Shown here: positions 35,067 to 43,966 of the stretch, piece by piece
How positions within the stretch are numbered: the stretch's first letter is position 1
Layout of the letters: every line of letters begins with the position of its first letter
Assembly (NCBI RefSeq): GCF_036195325.1
Contig: NZ_CP108101.1
Span: 124,001-188,000, forward strand
Direction: 5' to 3'
Length of the DNA: 64,000 bases
Origin: Streptomyces sp. NBC_00234
GTDB taxonomy: Bacteria > Actinomycetota > Actinomycetes > Streptomycetales > Streptomycetaceae
Made by a program: the position numbers and the translations under genes
Notes under the pieces: generated by a model
What the model saw: only the letters and a program-made list of their open reading frames with translations
The model's database searches: none
Told to the model about the DNA's origin: nothing

Positions 35067-35750
35067 ATGCCACGCGTGCTCCTCATCGAAGACGACCCCT
35101 CCGTACGCGAAGGGGTCGAGCTCGGACTGCGCCGCCGCGGCCACGACGTGCGGACTGCCGCCACCGGCGAGGCCGGGCTCGCCGCACTCGCCGAGTTCCG
35201 GCCCGACCTGCTCCTGCTCGACCTGATGCTCCCGGGCATGACCGGGGTGCAGGTCTGCCGCCGGGTGCGGGAGGACAGCCAGCTGCCGATCATCATGCTC
35301 ACCGCCCGCGACGACGACTTCGACGTCGTCGTCGGCCTGGAGGCCGGTGCCGACGACTACATCGTCAAACCCGCCCGCACCGAGGTCATCGCGGCCCGCA
35401 TCCGTGCCGTGCTGCGCAGGATCGAGGAGCCCGGCGGCGGACGACCTGCCGTGGAATTCCACGGTGACCTCGCCGTCGACCGCGCCGGGCTCACCGTCGC
35501 CAAGAAGGGGGCGCGCGTCGCGCTCGCCCCGTCCGAGACGAAGTTGCTCCTGTACCTGTCGGCCGCACCCGGGCAGGTGTTCAGCCGCCAGCAACTGCTG
35601 GAGCACGTGTGGGAGCACAGCTACCACGGCGACGCGCGCCTCGTGGACACCTGCGTACGACGGCTGCGCAACAAGATCGAGGACGCCCCGGGCAGCCCAC
35701 GCTACATACAGACCCTGCGGGGCTTCGGCTACCGCTTCGGACCGCTGTGA
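35067..35750 (+). CDS. OmpR-family response regulator (AfsQ1/CseB-like)
   Basis: A 227-residue regulator: the receiver has the acidic pair in LLIEDD, phospho-acceptor Asp52 in LLLLDLMLPG and Lys about 102 in DYIVKPAR. The C-terminal winged helix runs from FHGDLAVDRAGL to RRLRNKIEDAPGSPRYIQTL and GFGYRFGPL. It is most like AfsQ1 by sequence feel, but the partner gene order is different. Its stop overlaps the kinase start by GTGA. The upstream FemX-murJ pair suggests it senses or controls the cell envelope. Confidence 0.85.
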   Translation: MPRVLLIEDDPSVREGVELGLRRRGHDVRTAATGEAGLAALAEFRPDLLLLDLMLPGMTGVQVCRRVREDSQLPIIMLTARDDDFDVVVGLEAGADDYIVKPARTEVIAARIRAVLRRIEEPGGGRPAVEFHGDLAVDRAGLTVAKKGARVALAPSETKLLLYLSAAPGQVFSRQQLLEHVWEHSYHGDARLVDTCVRRLRNKIEDAPGSPRYIQTLRGFGYRFGPL

Positions 35751-37273
35751 CCACCACCGGGATACCGCCCTCCCGCGCCACGAGGCGTGCTCCGCGCGTC
35801 GGTCGCCCGCACCGGACAGCGCCCTTCGGACTGCGTACCCGCCTGGTCCTCGCCTTCCTGCTGGTCGCCGCGGTCAGCGCCGGGACGACCGCCGCACTCA
35901 CCTACCGTGAGGCGCGCAACGCCGTTCTCGCCGGCGCCCAGGACACCGCGGTGACGTCCTTCCGCGAGCAGGCCGAGACCCTGGCCCCCTCACTGCCGGT
36001 GGACCCCGACATGCTCCGGGAGTCGCTCTTCGTCATCGCGAGCAAGGCGAAACCGCACCCCTGGATCGTCTTCGCGGAGTACGGTTCGCTGCGCGTCTCC
36101 TCCGGCACCAACCCCACCTCCTCGGTGGTCACCCCAGAGCTGCGACGCGTCACGCTCTCCACCCCGCACGGCGGTTTCCAGAGAGTCGTCAGCAACGGCG
36201 TCCCCTACCTCACCATCGGCATCCCCGTCGTCACCAGGACCGGCGTGAGCGACAGCAGTGTGCCCACCGGGCTCCTCCTGTTCGCGGTGATGAGGATGAC
36301 GGCCGAACAGGACAACGTCGACGCCCTGCTCACGGCTGCCCGCAACGGGGCACTGCCCGGCCTCGTCATCGCCCTCGTGCCCGCGCTGATCGCGGCAGGC
36401 AGTGTGCTGCGCCCCGTCCGTGCGCTGAGCAAGGCGGCCCGTTCCATGGGCAGCGGCCGGCTCGACACGCGTATACGCGTCAGAGGCAGCGACGAACTCG
36501 CCGACCTGGCAAGTACGTTCAACGAGTCGGCTGGCCAACTGGAACGCTCCGTCGACGAGCTCAGGCAGGCCGAGGCCCGCGCCCGTAGGTTCGCCTCCGA
36601 CGTCTCGCACGAACTGCGCACCCCCCTCGCCGGCATGCTCGCCGTCACCGAGGTCCTCGACGAGGACGCCGACGGCCTCGACCCCGATACCGCGCGGGCG
36701 GTCCGGCTGATCAGCGTGGAGACCGGCAAACTCGCCGTACTTGTCGAGGACTTGATGGAGATCTCCCGCTTCGACGCCCGCGCAGCCGAGCTGAACACCG
36801 ACGAGGTCGACGCCGCGGAAACCGTACGCAAGACCCTCCACCACCGGCACTGGGACGACCGCGTCCGCACCGAGCTGCGCGAGGGCATCCGGGTCCGCCT
36901 CGACCCGCGCCGGTTCGACATCGTGGTCGCCAACCTGGTCGGCAACGCGCTACGGCACGGCAGCGACCCCGTCACCGTACGCGTGGACACGGGTTCGGCC
37001 GCGGACGGAACGGACGTGCTGGTCACCCAGGTCGCCGACAACGGTCCCGGCATCCGGCCCGAGGTGCTGCCGCATATCTTCGACCGGTTCTACAAGGCCG
37101 ACGCGGCTCGTAGCCGCTCCGCGGGCAGCGGTCTCGGACTCGCGATCACGCAGGAGAACGTGCGCCTGCACGGTGGCACCGTCCGGGCCGCGAACAGGCC
37201 GGAGGGCGGTGCGGTCTTCACGGTGGAGATGCCGCTGCGCACGCGGCCCGAAGAAGATGAGGAACCGGAATGA
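35747..37273 (+). CDS. Membrane sensor histidine kinase
   Basis: A 508-residue kinase with two membrane spans (about 29-50 and 195-225) around a 140-residue extracytoplasmic sensor, then HAMP (GRLDTRIRVRGSDELADLAS). HisKA has His near residue 288 in DVSHELRTPLAG, and the ATPase lobe has the N box NLVGNALRHG, DNGPGIRPEVLPHIFDRFYK and GSGLGLAITQEN. All catalytic motifs are intact. It should phosphorylate the upstream regulator. A 4-nt overlap joins it to both the regulator (start) and the downstream lipoprotein (end). The sensor domain is unfamiliar to me; a cell-wall signal is inferred. Confidence 0.9.
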   Translation: MTTTGIPPSRATRRAPRVGRPHRTAPFGLRTRLVLAFLLVAAVSAGTTAALTYREARNAVLAGAQDTAVTSFREQAETLAPSLPVDPDMLRESLFVIASKAKPHPWIVFAEYGSLRVSSGTNPTSSVVTPELRRVTLSTPHGGFQRVVSNGVPYLTIGIPVVTRTGVSDSSVPTGLLLFAVMRMTAEQDNVDALLTAARNGALPGLVIALVPALIAAGSVLRPVRALSKAARSMGSGRLDTRIRVRGSDELADLASTFNESAGQLERSVDELRQAEARARRFASDVSHELRTPLAGMLAVTEVLDEDADGLDPDTARAVRLISVETGKLAVLVEDLMEISRFDARAAELNTDEVDAAETVRKTLHHRHWDDRVRTELREGIRVRLDPRRFDIVVANLVGNALRHGSDPVTVRVDTGSAADGTDVLVTQVADNGPGIRPEVLPHIFDRFYKADAARSRSAGSGLGLAITQENVRLHGGTVRAANRPEGGAVFTVEMPLRTRPEEDEEPE

Positions 37274-37899
37274 GGACGTGTCTTCGTCCTGCCGCAGCTG
37301 TGGCGGCAATGGCCGCACTCACCGCGTGCGGCATCCAGGAAACGGACGTGGTGGGGGCGAGCGGCCCGGCGACCATCGACGTACTCCCGGCGCGGCAGGT
37401 CAGGATGCTGCTCTTCTTCCTCTCCCCCGACGGCGCCCTGCTGCCGGTGCCCCGGATCGTGGGCGGCGGGGACTCCGCGGATTTCGGCGGGGAATACAGC
37501 AGTGGCACCGACGACAAGGCCGGCTCGGCCGACCCCACTCGGCCGCCGACCGTGAAGACCGTGGCCGCGCTGGTGGCAGGCCCCCGTGAGGCGGAGCTCC
37601 GGGCCGGGCTGCGCAACGACCCGTCTCTGACCGCTGCGGCCGGCAACGTCCGCATCTCGCTTGCCGGGGACACCGTCGACGTTGTCGTGGCGGCCCCCTT
37701 GGGCGGCCTCGAAGAGCCGGCCAGACGTCAGCTCGTCTGCACCATCGCGTACGCGGAAAGCGCCGACGGCGGCATCCTGGTGGCACTGCGGGGCACGGAC
37801 CGTGCGCTGGCGCCCGAGCGCTGCGACACCTGGCCGACGCAGACCGGGACGCCGCCGAACACGCGGACGCAGAGCGCGGACGGAGTGGATCCGAACTGA
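37270..37899 (+). CDS. Lipoprotein accessory of the two-component system (GerMN-like)
   Basis: A 209-residue lipoprotein: signal peptide with lipobox LTAC near residue 20, then a domain with VRMLLFFLSPDGALLPVPR, VKTVAALVAGPREAELRAGL and AGNVRISLAGDTVDVVVAAP, which resembles the GerMN fold of LpqB-type proteins. LpqB sits beside MtrAB and modulates the kinase; CseA is a lipoprotein of the cell-envelope stress system. By analogy this protein may modulate its kinase partner outside the membrane. The ATG at 37270 overlaps the kinase stop (ATGA), tying it to the operon. Confidence 0.8.
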   Translation: MRTCLRPAAAVAAMAALTACGIQETDVVGASGPATIDVLPARQVRMLLFFLSPDGALLPVPRIVGGGDSADFGGEYSSGTDDKAGSADPTRPPTVKTVAALVAGPREAELRAGLRNDPSLTAAAGNVRISLAGDTVDVVVAAPLGGLEEPARRQLVCTIAYAESADGGILVALRGTDRALAPERCDTWPTQTGTPPNTRTQSADGVDPN

Positions 37900-37994
37900 C
37901 ACGTGGAGGGGCCGGACCCGGTGGTACCCCTTGATCGCCATGCGGCTGGGGACCTCACCGGGGCGGCAATGGAACTCGCAGCCCCCCGAAGGTC

Positions 37995-38765
37995 CTACCG
38001 CTGCCAGGCCGGTGAGCGTTTCTCGGTGAACGCGTGGGCGCCTTCGGTGGCGGCGTCGGTCGTGAACACGGGGCTGCTCAGCGGGTCCTGGACGGCGTAG
38101 GCGGTGAGGTCGTCGAGTCCACGGGTGTCCTGGACGACCTGCTTCGTGACGAGGACGGCATCGCGCGAGTGGGCCTGTACACGGTCGGCAAGCGCAAGGG
38201 CCGCATCGAGGGCTTCACCTTCGCGGGTGAGCCGGTTGACGAGTCCGTACCGGGCTGCTTCCGGGGCGGGCAGCGGAGCCGCCGTCAGAAGCAGCTCCAT
38301 GGCCACGTGGTAGGGCAGGCGACCGGGGAGACGGATGGCTCCGCCCTCGGCGGCGACGAGTCCGCGGGCGACTTCGGGCAGGGCGAAGAACGCGGTGTCG
38401 GCGGCCGCGATGAGGTCGCAGGCGAGCGCGAGCTCGAAGCCGCCTGCGACGGCTGCACCCTCGACGGCTGCGATGAGTGGCTTGCGGAGGCCGGAGCGGG
38501 TCAGCCCCGCGAGCCCGCGGTCGGCCACGACCGGGACGCCTTCGGCGGGGAATGCCTTGAGGTCCATGCCCGAGCAGAAGTGGCCGCCCTCTCCGGTGAG
38601 GATGCCGACGGCCAGAGCCGGGTCGGTCTCCAGACGGGTGAGGGCCGCGTCCATGGCTTCGGCCAGGGACCGGTCGATGGCGTTGCGGACGTGGGGCCGG
38701 TTGAGGGTGATGAGAAGGACGCCTGCGCGTGGCTCGGTCACCATCACGGGGTCTTGAAGGTCCAT
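37995..38765 (-). CDS. Enoyl-CoA hydratase/isomerase (crotonase) family protein
   Basis: A 256-residue crotonase: oxyanion-hole segments GHFCSGMDLKAF and EGAAVAGGFELALACDLIAA, and a candidate catalytic glutamate in RGLVAAEGGAIRLPGRLPY. The ending AFTEKRSPAWQ is usual. Without a CoA partner gene nearby, the substrate (fatty enoyl-CoA or polyketide-type) is unknown. It is 51 bp downstream of a cytochrome P450 and on the same strand, probably cotranscribed. Confidence 0.9.
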   Translation of the reverse strand: MDLQDPVMVTEPRAGVLLITLNRPHVRNAIDRSLAEAMDAALTRLETDPALAVGILTGEGGHFCSGMDLKAFPAEGVPVVADRGLAGLTRSGLRKPLIAAVEGAAVAGGFELALACDLIAAADTAFFALPEVARGLVAAEGGAIRLPGRLPYHVAMELLLTAAPLPAPEAARYGLVNRLTREGEALDAALALADRVQAHSRDAVLVTKQVVQDTRGLDDLTAYAVQDPLSSPVFTTDAATEGAHAFTEKRSPAWQR

Positions 38766-38816
38766 CGGGAGTGCTCCTGGTCGGGGGGATGGTGCGGCGG
38801 GGGGGGCGGGAAGAGA

Positions 38817-40058
38817 TCAGATCCGTACGACGGGGAGTGCGGCCAGACCTCGCATCACCCGAGCCGGCCGCCATGGGAGCTCGTCAGTGGGCTTGGCCAG
38901 TGCCACGGGGCCCAGGCGTTCGAGCAGCCGGGGGAAGGCGACGGAGCCTTCGAGGCGTGCCAGGGCCGCGCCGATGCAGAAGTGGGGTCCGTGGCCGAAG
39001 GCGAGATGGTCGTTGGGCGTCCGGCCCAGATCGAGGCGGTCCGCGTCCGGGAAGCGGGCCTCGTCCCGGTTGGCGGAACCGATCACCAGGCTGACGATGT
39101 CGCCCTCGCCGATCATCTGCCCGTGGAGGGGGATCGGTTCCGCGGCGCACCGGAACGTGGCGTCCCGCACCGGGGAGTCGTAGCGCAGCAACTCCTCGAC
39201 GGCGGTGCCGACCAGGCCGTTTGCGGCTTCCGGTCCGGTGAGTCGGGCTGTCTCGGCGGGGTGGCGGAGAAGGGCGAGCAGGCCGTTGCCGATGAGGTTC
39301 ATCGTGGTGTCGTGTCCCACCAGCAGCAACAGGTAGGCGGTGGAGCGCAGCTCCTCCTCGCTCATCGCCCCGCTGTCGTCACTCGCCTGCACGAGAGCGC
39401 CCAGGAGGTCCACTCGGCTGTGCTCACCGCCCGCGCGCTTGCCCGCGATCAGGGTGTCCAGCAGGGCATGCAGATCGCCTTCCACCCGGGCCGGATCCAG
39501 GCCAGGAGCAGGCGCGATGGTGGCCATCAGAGTGTCCCGAGTCACCGCGTTGTCCAGTTCCCGGGGGACGCCGAGGATCGCGCAGATCATCCGGAAGGTC
39601 AGCGGCGCCGCGAAATCCGCGATCACATCCACGTGGGTGTGCTGCTCGATCCGGTCCAGCAGCCGGTTCGCGATATCGCTGATGAAAGGTTCCAGCTGGG
39701 CGATGCGGCGGGGTACGAACGCCGAGTTCACCAGGGTCCGCAGCCGGGTGTGGTCAGGAGGATCGGCGTGGACCAGGTGCCGGTTCAGCCCCGCCGGCCC
39801 CGGAACGTAGCCGGGCACCCTGCCGGGGTCCTTGCTCAGCCGCCCGTCGGTCAGCAGCGTGCGGACATCGTCGTAACGGGAGATCTGCCAGACGGTGGGC
39901 CTCCCGGGTCTGCGGTCCGGTTGGGCGGGCGCATGGCGGCGAAGCCAGGCGAAATACGGGTACGGGTCCCGTACCCGTACGGACAGCAGGTCAGGGGGTG
40001 GGGACGGTACTGCGGGAGCGGGCACGGAATCTCCGGACTCGGAAACCGACACGGACAC
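38817..40058 (-). CDS. Cytochrome P450
   Basis: An about 413-residue bacterial P450: I-helix LLLLVGHDTTMNLI (oxygen-activation motif with Gly-His-Asp-Thr-Thr), ExxR in EELLRYDSPVR and the heme ligand in LAFGHGPHFCIGAALAR. ADPPDHTRLRTLV is the conserved C-helix. It hydroxylates or oxidises an unknown substrate and needs a ferredoxin supplied elsewhere, as no ferredoxin gene is adjacent. The start is uncertain: the frame is open to 40175, and GTGs at 40058 and 40052 both lack a good ribosome site. It is flanked by a methyltransferase upstream and a crotonase downstream. Confidence 0.85.
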   Translation of the reverse strand: MSVSVSESGDSVPAPAVPSPPPDLLSVRVRDPYPYFAWLRRHAPAQPDRRPGRPTVWQISRYDDVRTLLTDGRLSKDPGRVPGYVPGPAGLNRHLVHADPPDHTRLRTLVNSAFVPRRIAQLEPFISDIANRLLDRIEQHTHVDVIADFAAPLTFRMICAILGVPRELDNAVTRDTLMATIAPAPGLDPARVEGDLHALLDTLIAGKRAGGEHSRVDLLGALVQASDDSGAMSEEELRSTAYLLLLVGHDTTMNLIGNGLLALLRHPAETARLTGPEAANGLVGTAVEELLRYDSPVRDATFRCAAEPIPLHGQMIGEGDIVSLVIGSANRDEARFPDADRLDLGRTPNDHLAFGHGPHFCIGAALARLEGSVAFPRLLERLGPVALAKPTDELPWRPARVMRGLAALPVVRI

Positions 40059-40192
40059 CGCACCAACGACCGATGACGGCCGGAAGATGCGGAATCCGGT
40101 GGTTCCGCCGCATTCCAGAAGACGCTGCGTGCGTACGGCCCCAGGCAGTGCGCAGAGGCTGCCGCGCGGGCCCACCCCGCGCGGATGGCACG

Positions 40193-41071
40193 TCAGTTGC
40201 GTCGCGCGGCCCAGACGGTGCGCTCGGTGCGTACCGCGAGGTCGTCGCGGCGCAGGATGCTGTGCGGGCTGCTGGTGTCGAGCAGCCGGTCGAGCGCGGC
40301 GAGGTCTTCCGCCGAGAGCTCCTCGGCGGCGGTGCCGCGGATGCGCTGCAGTGCCCCCAGGGCGTAGCGGCCTATCGACTCGTGGCGGGACCCCTCAATG
40401 TCGACCGCGACCCCGAGTTCGCCATCGACGGTGAATCCGGCGGCGCTCAGCATGGGTCCCCAGTCGGCGCCGCGGTGGGGCACGTGCTCCGCGTGGAAGC
40501 GGTCGGTCGCGGCGTGGCAGCGCTCTTCCAGTCCGGGCCGGTCCTCGGGGGCGTTCTCGGGCAGGAAGCGGGGGAAGCCGGCCAGCTCGACGACGGCGAA
40601 CAGGCCGCCGGGCGCGAGCAGGTCGTGGACGGTACGGAGGGCGTGGTCGGGATCGGCCATGTGGTGCATGGAGGCCGACGCCCAGACGAGGTCGGGCGTA
40701 CCGAGATCGGGCCAGGTGGCGTCGTCGAGATCGGCCTGTACGGTGCGTACCCGGTCGGCCACACCGCGGGCGCACGCCTTCTCGCGCAGCCGCTGCAGAT
40801 GCCCGGGCGAGGCGTCGACGGCTACGACGTGCGCCTCCGGGAAACGGTCGAGGAGCGCGAAGGTGCCCGCTCCCGTTCCTGAGGCCAGATCCACGATCCG
40901 ACGCGGACCGGCCTTCAGAGGCAGCCACTCGGTGATGGCGGCGATGTGCTCGGCGAGGACTTCCGCGTCCAGGTCGAGCATCTCCGCCTGACCGTCGTCG
41001 TGCTCCTGGTGGTGGCCGTGCTGTGCGTCGTGACGGCCGTGGTGGGGGGCGTGCGCGTGCGCTTGGGTCAT
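40193..41071 (-). CDS. Class I SAM-dependent methyltransferase with His-rich N-terminus
   Basis: A 292-residue methyltransferase: motif I IVDLASGTGAGTF, acidic end of the second strand in VVAVDASPG, motif IV DLVWASASMHH and motif V region LLAPGGLFAVVELA. The first 30 residues contain a run of histidines (HAHAPHHGRHDAQHGHH), unusual and possibly metal-binding. The substrate is unknown; it may act with the P450 and crotonase downstream. It starts at ATG 41071, next to a relict copy of a regulator start region (41092-41138). Confidence 0.85.
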   Translation of the reverse strand: MTQAHAHAPHHGRHDAQHGHHQEHDDGQAEMLDLDAEVLAEHIAAITEWLPLKAGPRRIVDLASGTGAGTFALLDRFPEAHVVAVDASPGHLQRLREKACARGVADRVRTVQADLDDATWPDLGTPDLVWASASMHHMADPDHALRTVHDLLAPGGLFAVVELAGFPRFLPENAPEDRPGLEERCHAATDRFHAEHVPHRGADWGPMLSAAGFTVDGELGVAVDIEGSRHESIGRYALGALQRIRGTAAEELSAEDLAALDRLLDTSSPHSILRRDDLAVRTERTVWAARRN

Positions 41072-41111
41072 ACCGCCACATTAAGCCGACCATGCGCCCT
41101 CGGCACGCCCT

Positions 41112-41128
41112 CTTGCGGATTACGCAAG
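41112..41128. promoter_or_regulatory. Palindrome CTTGCG-5-CGCAAG upstream of the methyltransferase
   Basis: CTTGCGGATTACGCAAG is a perfect 6-bp inverted repeat around a 5-base centre, 40 bp before the methyltransferase start. A related TTGCG...GCAA pair lies across the start codon of the XRE regulator (41775-41789), so the regulator may bind both. The palindrome is part of a segment homologous to the regulator's own start region. Confidence 0.45.
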
Positions 41129-41186
41129 AAGATGGCTCTCCGTGCTGCCAGGCGCGCAAGGCGCACCGTCGCTACGAGCCTGCCCG

Positions 41187-41783
41187 TTACGCGCCCTGGT
41201 CTCCGTCACCACGCTGATCGCCGTCGTCGCGTTGATGGCCGCGACGCGCGTCGCGGTCGAAGATGCCCATGATCTCGCAGGGCCCGCCCTCGGCGCCGAT
41301 GGCGTGCGGCATCATCGTCGGGAACTCCGCGGCCTGGTTGGTCTCGACGCGGAAGCGACGGTGGCCCAGCATCAGGATCGCGGTGCCGGACAGCACGACG
41401 AGCCACTCCCGGCCCGGGTGGGCACGCATGCGGGAGGGGTTGTCCGGCGGCGGCTCGGTCATCCGCTGACGCGTGACGGTCATCCCGGGATCACCCTTCA
41501 CCGGCCAGCGCATCAGGCCGTGGGCAGCGTCGATCACGGGGCTGATGACGACGTCGGCCGCGGCGTTCTCGACGAGCTGATCCAGGGTGGTGTCCAGAGC
41601 GCGGGCGAGGGTGACGAGCTGATCCAGCGCGAGGCGGCGCTGACCGTTCTCGATGCGGCTCAACGAGGACTGGCTGAGGTTGGCGCGGGTGGCCAGTTCT
41701 TCCAGGGACCAGCCCTGAGCGACCCGCAGAGCGCGGATGCGTTTGCGTACGAGGCCGTCCAGAGCGCCATCTTCTTGCGTCAT
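41187..41783 (-). CDS. XRE-family regulator with C-terminal cupin domain
   Basis: A 198-residue protein: HTH in IRALRVAQGWSLEELATRAN and LSQSSLSRIENGQRRLALDQ, then a cupin with HPGREWLVVLSGTAILMLGH and FPTMMPHAIGAEGGPCEIM. XRE-cupin regulators sense small molecules through the beta barrel. The ATG at 41783 (MTQEDGAL) is taken. It is divergent from the thioredoxin-reductase-like flavoprotein gene with 98 bp between, so it likely regulates that gene. A relict of a second start region lies at 41092-41138. Confidence 0.85.
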   Translation of the reverse strand: MTQEDGALDGLVRKRIRALRVAQGWSLEELATRANLSQSSLSRIENGQRRLALDQLVTLARALDTTLDQLVENAAADVVISPVIDAAHGLMRWPVKGDPGMTVTRQRMTEPPPDNPSRMRAHPGREWLVVLSGTAILMLGHRRFRVETNQAAEFPTMMPHAIGAEGGPCEIMGIFDRDARRGHQRDDGDQRGDGDQGA

Positions 41784-41789
41784 AGGCAA
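41775..41789. promoter_or_regulatory. TTGC inverted repeat over the XRE start, candidate autoregulatory site
   Basis: TTGCGTCATAGGCAA spans the start codon of the XRE regulator; an adjacent CTTGTCGCAA lies at 41801-41810. The arms match the palindrome at 41112-41128. The site lies between divergent genes, the usual place for XRE-type control. Confidence 0.35.
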
Positions 41790-41881
41790 CACCGTATGCC
41801 CTTGTCGCAATCCGCTCCTACCGTCGACGGCAGATGGCCCGGATCAGCTGGGCGCCACGGCCGAAAGAAGGGCGCGAGGAC

Positions 41882-42895
41882 ATGTCCGTACAGACTTCCG
41901 CGTACACGAGCGACGCACTGCCTGGTGAAATCGTCGACGCCGTAGTGATCGGCGGCGGCGCCGCAGGCCTGAACGGTGCGCTGATGCTCGCCCGCTCCCG
42001 CCGCTCCGTCGTCGTGATCGACAGCGGCGCGCCCCGCAACGCGCCTGCCGAGGCCATGCACGGCTTCATCGTGTTGGACGGCATGCCACCCGCCGACATC
42101 CTCCGGCGCGGCCGGGAGCAGGTGCGCCAGTACGGCGGCCGGGTCGTCTTCGGCGAGGTGGACTCGGCCGAGCCGGCCGCCCCCTCGGCCGACGGTGATC
42201 CGCGTTTCACCCTCACCCTTGCCGACGGCAGGACGGTCACGGCACGCCGTGTGCTGGTGGCCACGGGGCTCCGCGACGTGCTGCCCGACGTACCGGGGCT
42301 CGCGGAACACTGGGGGCACGGCGTCGCGCACTGCCCGTACTGCCACGGCTGGGAGGTCCGCGACGAGCCCATCGGCGTTCTCGCCACCGGCCCCGCATCC
42401 GTCCACCACGCGCTGCTGTTCGGCCAGTTGACCGGCGATCTCGTCTACTTCACCCGCGGCACCGCACTCGACGAGGACACCCGCGCGCGCTTCGCCGCCC
42501 GAGGCATCCGCATCGTCGACACCCCCGTGGAAGAGGTCGTGCGGGCCGACGGCGGCGGGATCGCGGGGGTGCGCCTGGCCGGCGGCGAGGTCGTGGCCCG
42601 CCGGGTCCTCGCGGTCGCCACGCGGATGCAGGCCCGCACGAAGGGCCTGGAAGGGCTGAAGCTACCGATGGAGGACCTGCCCGACGACATGGGCCGCCGC
42701 TTCGCCTCCGGCACGTCCGGAACCACCGAGGTGCCCGGGGTGTGGGTGGCCGGCAACGCCACCGACCCGACCGCCCAGGTAGGCGCCTCCGCCGCAGCCG
42801 GCGCCCTGGCCGCAGCCCACATCAACGCCCTGCTGGCCACTGCCGACACCGACGCCGCGCTGGCCGCGGCCCGGGGTGGCACGGCCAGCGCCTGA
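41882..42895 (+). CDS. Thioredoxin-reductase-like FAD/NAD(P) oxidoreductase
   Basis: A 337-residue flavoprotein: FAD motif VIGGGAAGLNGALMLARS, a redox CxxC in AHCPYCHGWEV and the closing FAD site VWVAGNATDPTAQVGASAAA. The CPYC disulfide and short length resemble bacterial thioredoxin-reductase-like proteins that serve dithiolopyrrolone/gliotoxin-type disulfide formation or unknown thiols. The usual NADPH motif GxGxxA is degenerate (VLATGPASVHHAL), so the electron donor may be atypical. The ATG at 41882 has GAGGA upstream; one at 41834 is open but weaker. It is divergent from its likely XRE-cupin regulator. Confidence 0.8.
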   Translation: MSVQTSAYTSDALPGEIVDAVVIGGGAAGLNGALMLARSRRSVVVIDSGAPRNAPAEAMHGFIVLDGMPPADILRRGREQVRQYGGRVVFGEVDSAEPAAPSADGDPRFTLTLADGRTVTARRVLVATGLRDVLPDVPGLAEHWGHGVAHCPYCHGWEVRDEPIGVLATGPASVHHALLFGQLTGDLVYFTRGTALDEDTRARFAARGIRIVDTPVEEVVRADGGGIAGVRLAGGEVVARRVLAVATRMQARTKGLEGLKLPMEDLPDDMGRRFASGTSGTTEVPGVWVAGNATDPTAQVGASAAAGALAAAHINALLATADTDAALAAARGGTASA

Positions 42896-43066
42896 CACTC
42901 GGCGTCGCCCTGCTGGGTGCGCTTCTGTCCGCGGGTTACCGCAACGCCATCGAGAGGGCAGGCCCCCGATGACCGCGTAAGGCCGAACCGGCTCCCCCGG
43001 AGGGCCTCGACTGCCGGTGGCAGGGCGCCAGGCGGGCAATGCCCGGCGCCCTGCCCGGGGACGGAC

Positions 43067-43605
43067 TCAGCCCTTGAGCGTGACGGTGAAGTCCCCCAGG
43101 AGCTTTCCTCTCAGGCGGACTGTCGACACGAGGTTCCCCTCGGCTCGCGGGAAACAGAAACCTCCGGCGATCAGTCGCACCGGCCGCACAGGTAACCACT
43201 CCGCACAGCGGACCGAGACCTGGCCAACACCGGCACAGGCGCCCACCGGCCGCGGTGCGCCCGGTGCGGCGGCGGACCGTACGGCGACTGCCAGGCCGGC
43301 CTCGCGGTTCGGCCCGAGCCGCCGACGTCGCGACGCCGTACGACCGGGTCCTGGTACTGCCCGGCTGCCACGCCGGGGTCCCTGTCGTACAGCCGGTTCA
43401 GGAGCTCGGGTCGCACGGAACGTACGGTGAGCTCGGTGGTGCCCCCGCACCCGGTACACGGTGCGAGGAGCCAGGCATCGAGGAGCTTGTGGTTCACGTT
43501 GAGGCGGACTTCGCCGTTCGCCCGGAAGCGCTCGGACGCGCACCTGTGGCAACGGCGGAAAACGATTGGCAGGCAGGTGGGCACGACCACCCAGTTTTCG
43601 GACAC
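43067..43605 (-). pseudogene. Frameshifted DUF1062-domain protein gene
   Basis: The first frame from ATG 43605 reads LPIVFRRCHRCASERFRANG, LNVNHKLLDAWLLAPCTGCG and VRSVRPELLNRLYDRDPG, matching DUF1062 proteins that bear a zinc-ribbon-like CxxC pair. After about 43340 the frame becomes unrelated, and the usual C-terminus (PVRPVRLIAGGF, LVSTVRLRGKLLGDFTVTLK) appears in another frame, ending at 43067. At least one frameshift and a deletion separate the halves. Confidence 0.7.
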
Positions 43606-43966
43606 AGAAATACACCGGTTCCAGTGAGAAGACCGCAGCGGAAAGGAGCGCGGCGCACAGGTGCGACGCGCGACGGATCAGCGCTCGGGGGTCTCACTTG
43701 GTGTACAACGGCATGTCCTTGACAGGGAGGGCAACGGTGGGCTGGAGCACAGTAACGGCCCACGGGAGTACGGCTCCACCGATTTTCGGGCGGGCGGCGA
43801 GGCTTCGCGGCGGGCGCCCGCACCACCCTCGACCTACCGGGCACCCAGGAAGGTGACTCCGTACATGGTGCGGCTGCCAACCGGCCGGTGTACGTCGCCG
43901 GGAGTGATCACTGCCGTCCGCCCCATGTCCGGTACCCCTTCGCCTCGCGGGCGGCGGGAGCGACCG
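43606..43966. other. Intergenic stretch, no gene recognised
   Basis: About 360 bp between the broken DUF1062 gene and the MerR-HEAT gene's 3' end. Frames on both strands lack a family. The left end presumably holds the old promoter of the DUF1062 gene. Confidence 0.35.

Noticed and set aside
33508..35073. 521-residue minus-strand frame opposite murJ
   Set aside because: Antisense shadow; composition is Gly/Arg/Gln/Asp-rich and lacks any motif.
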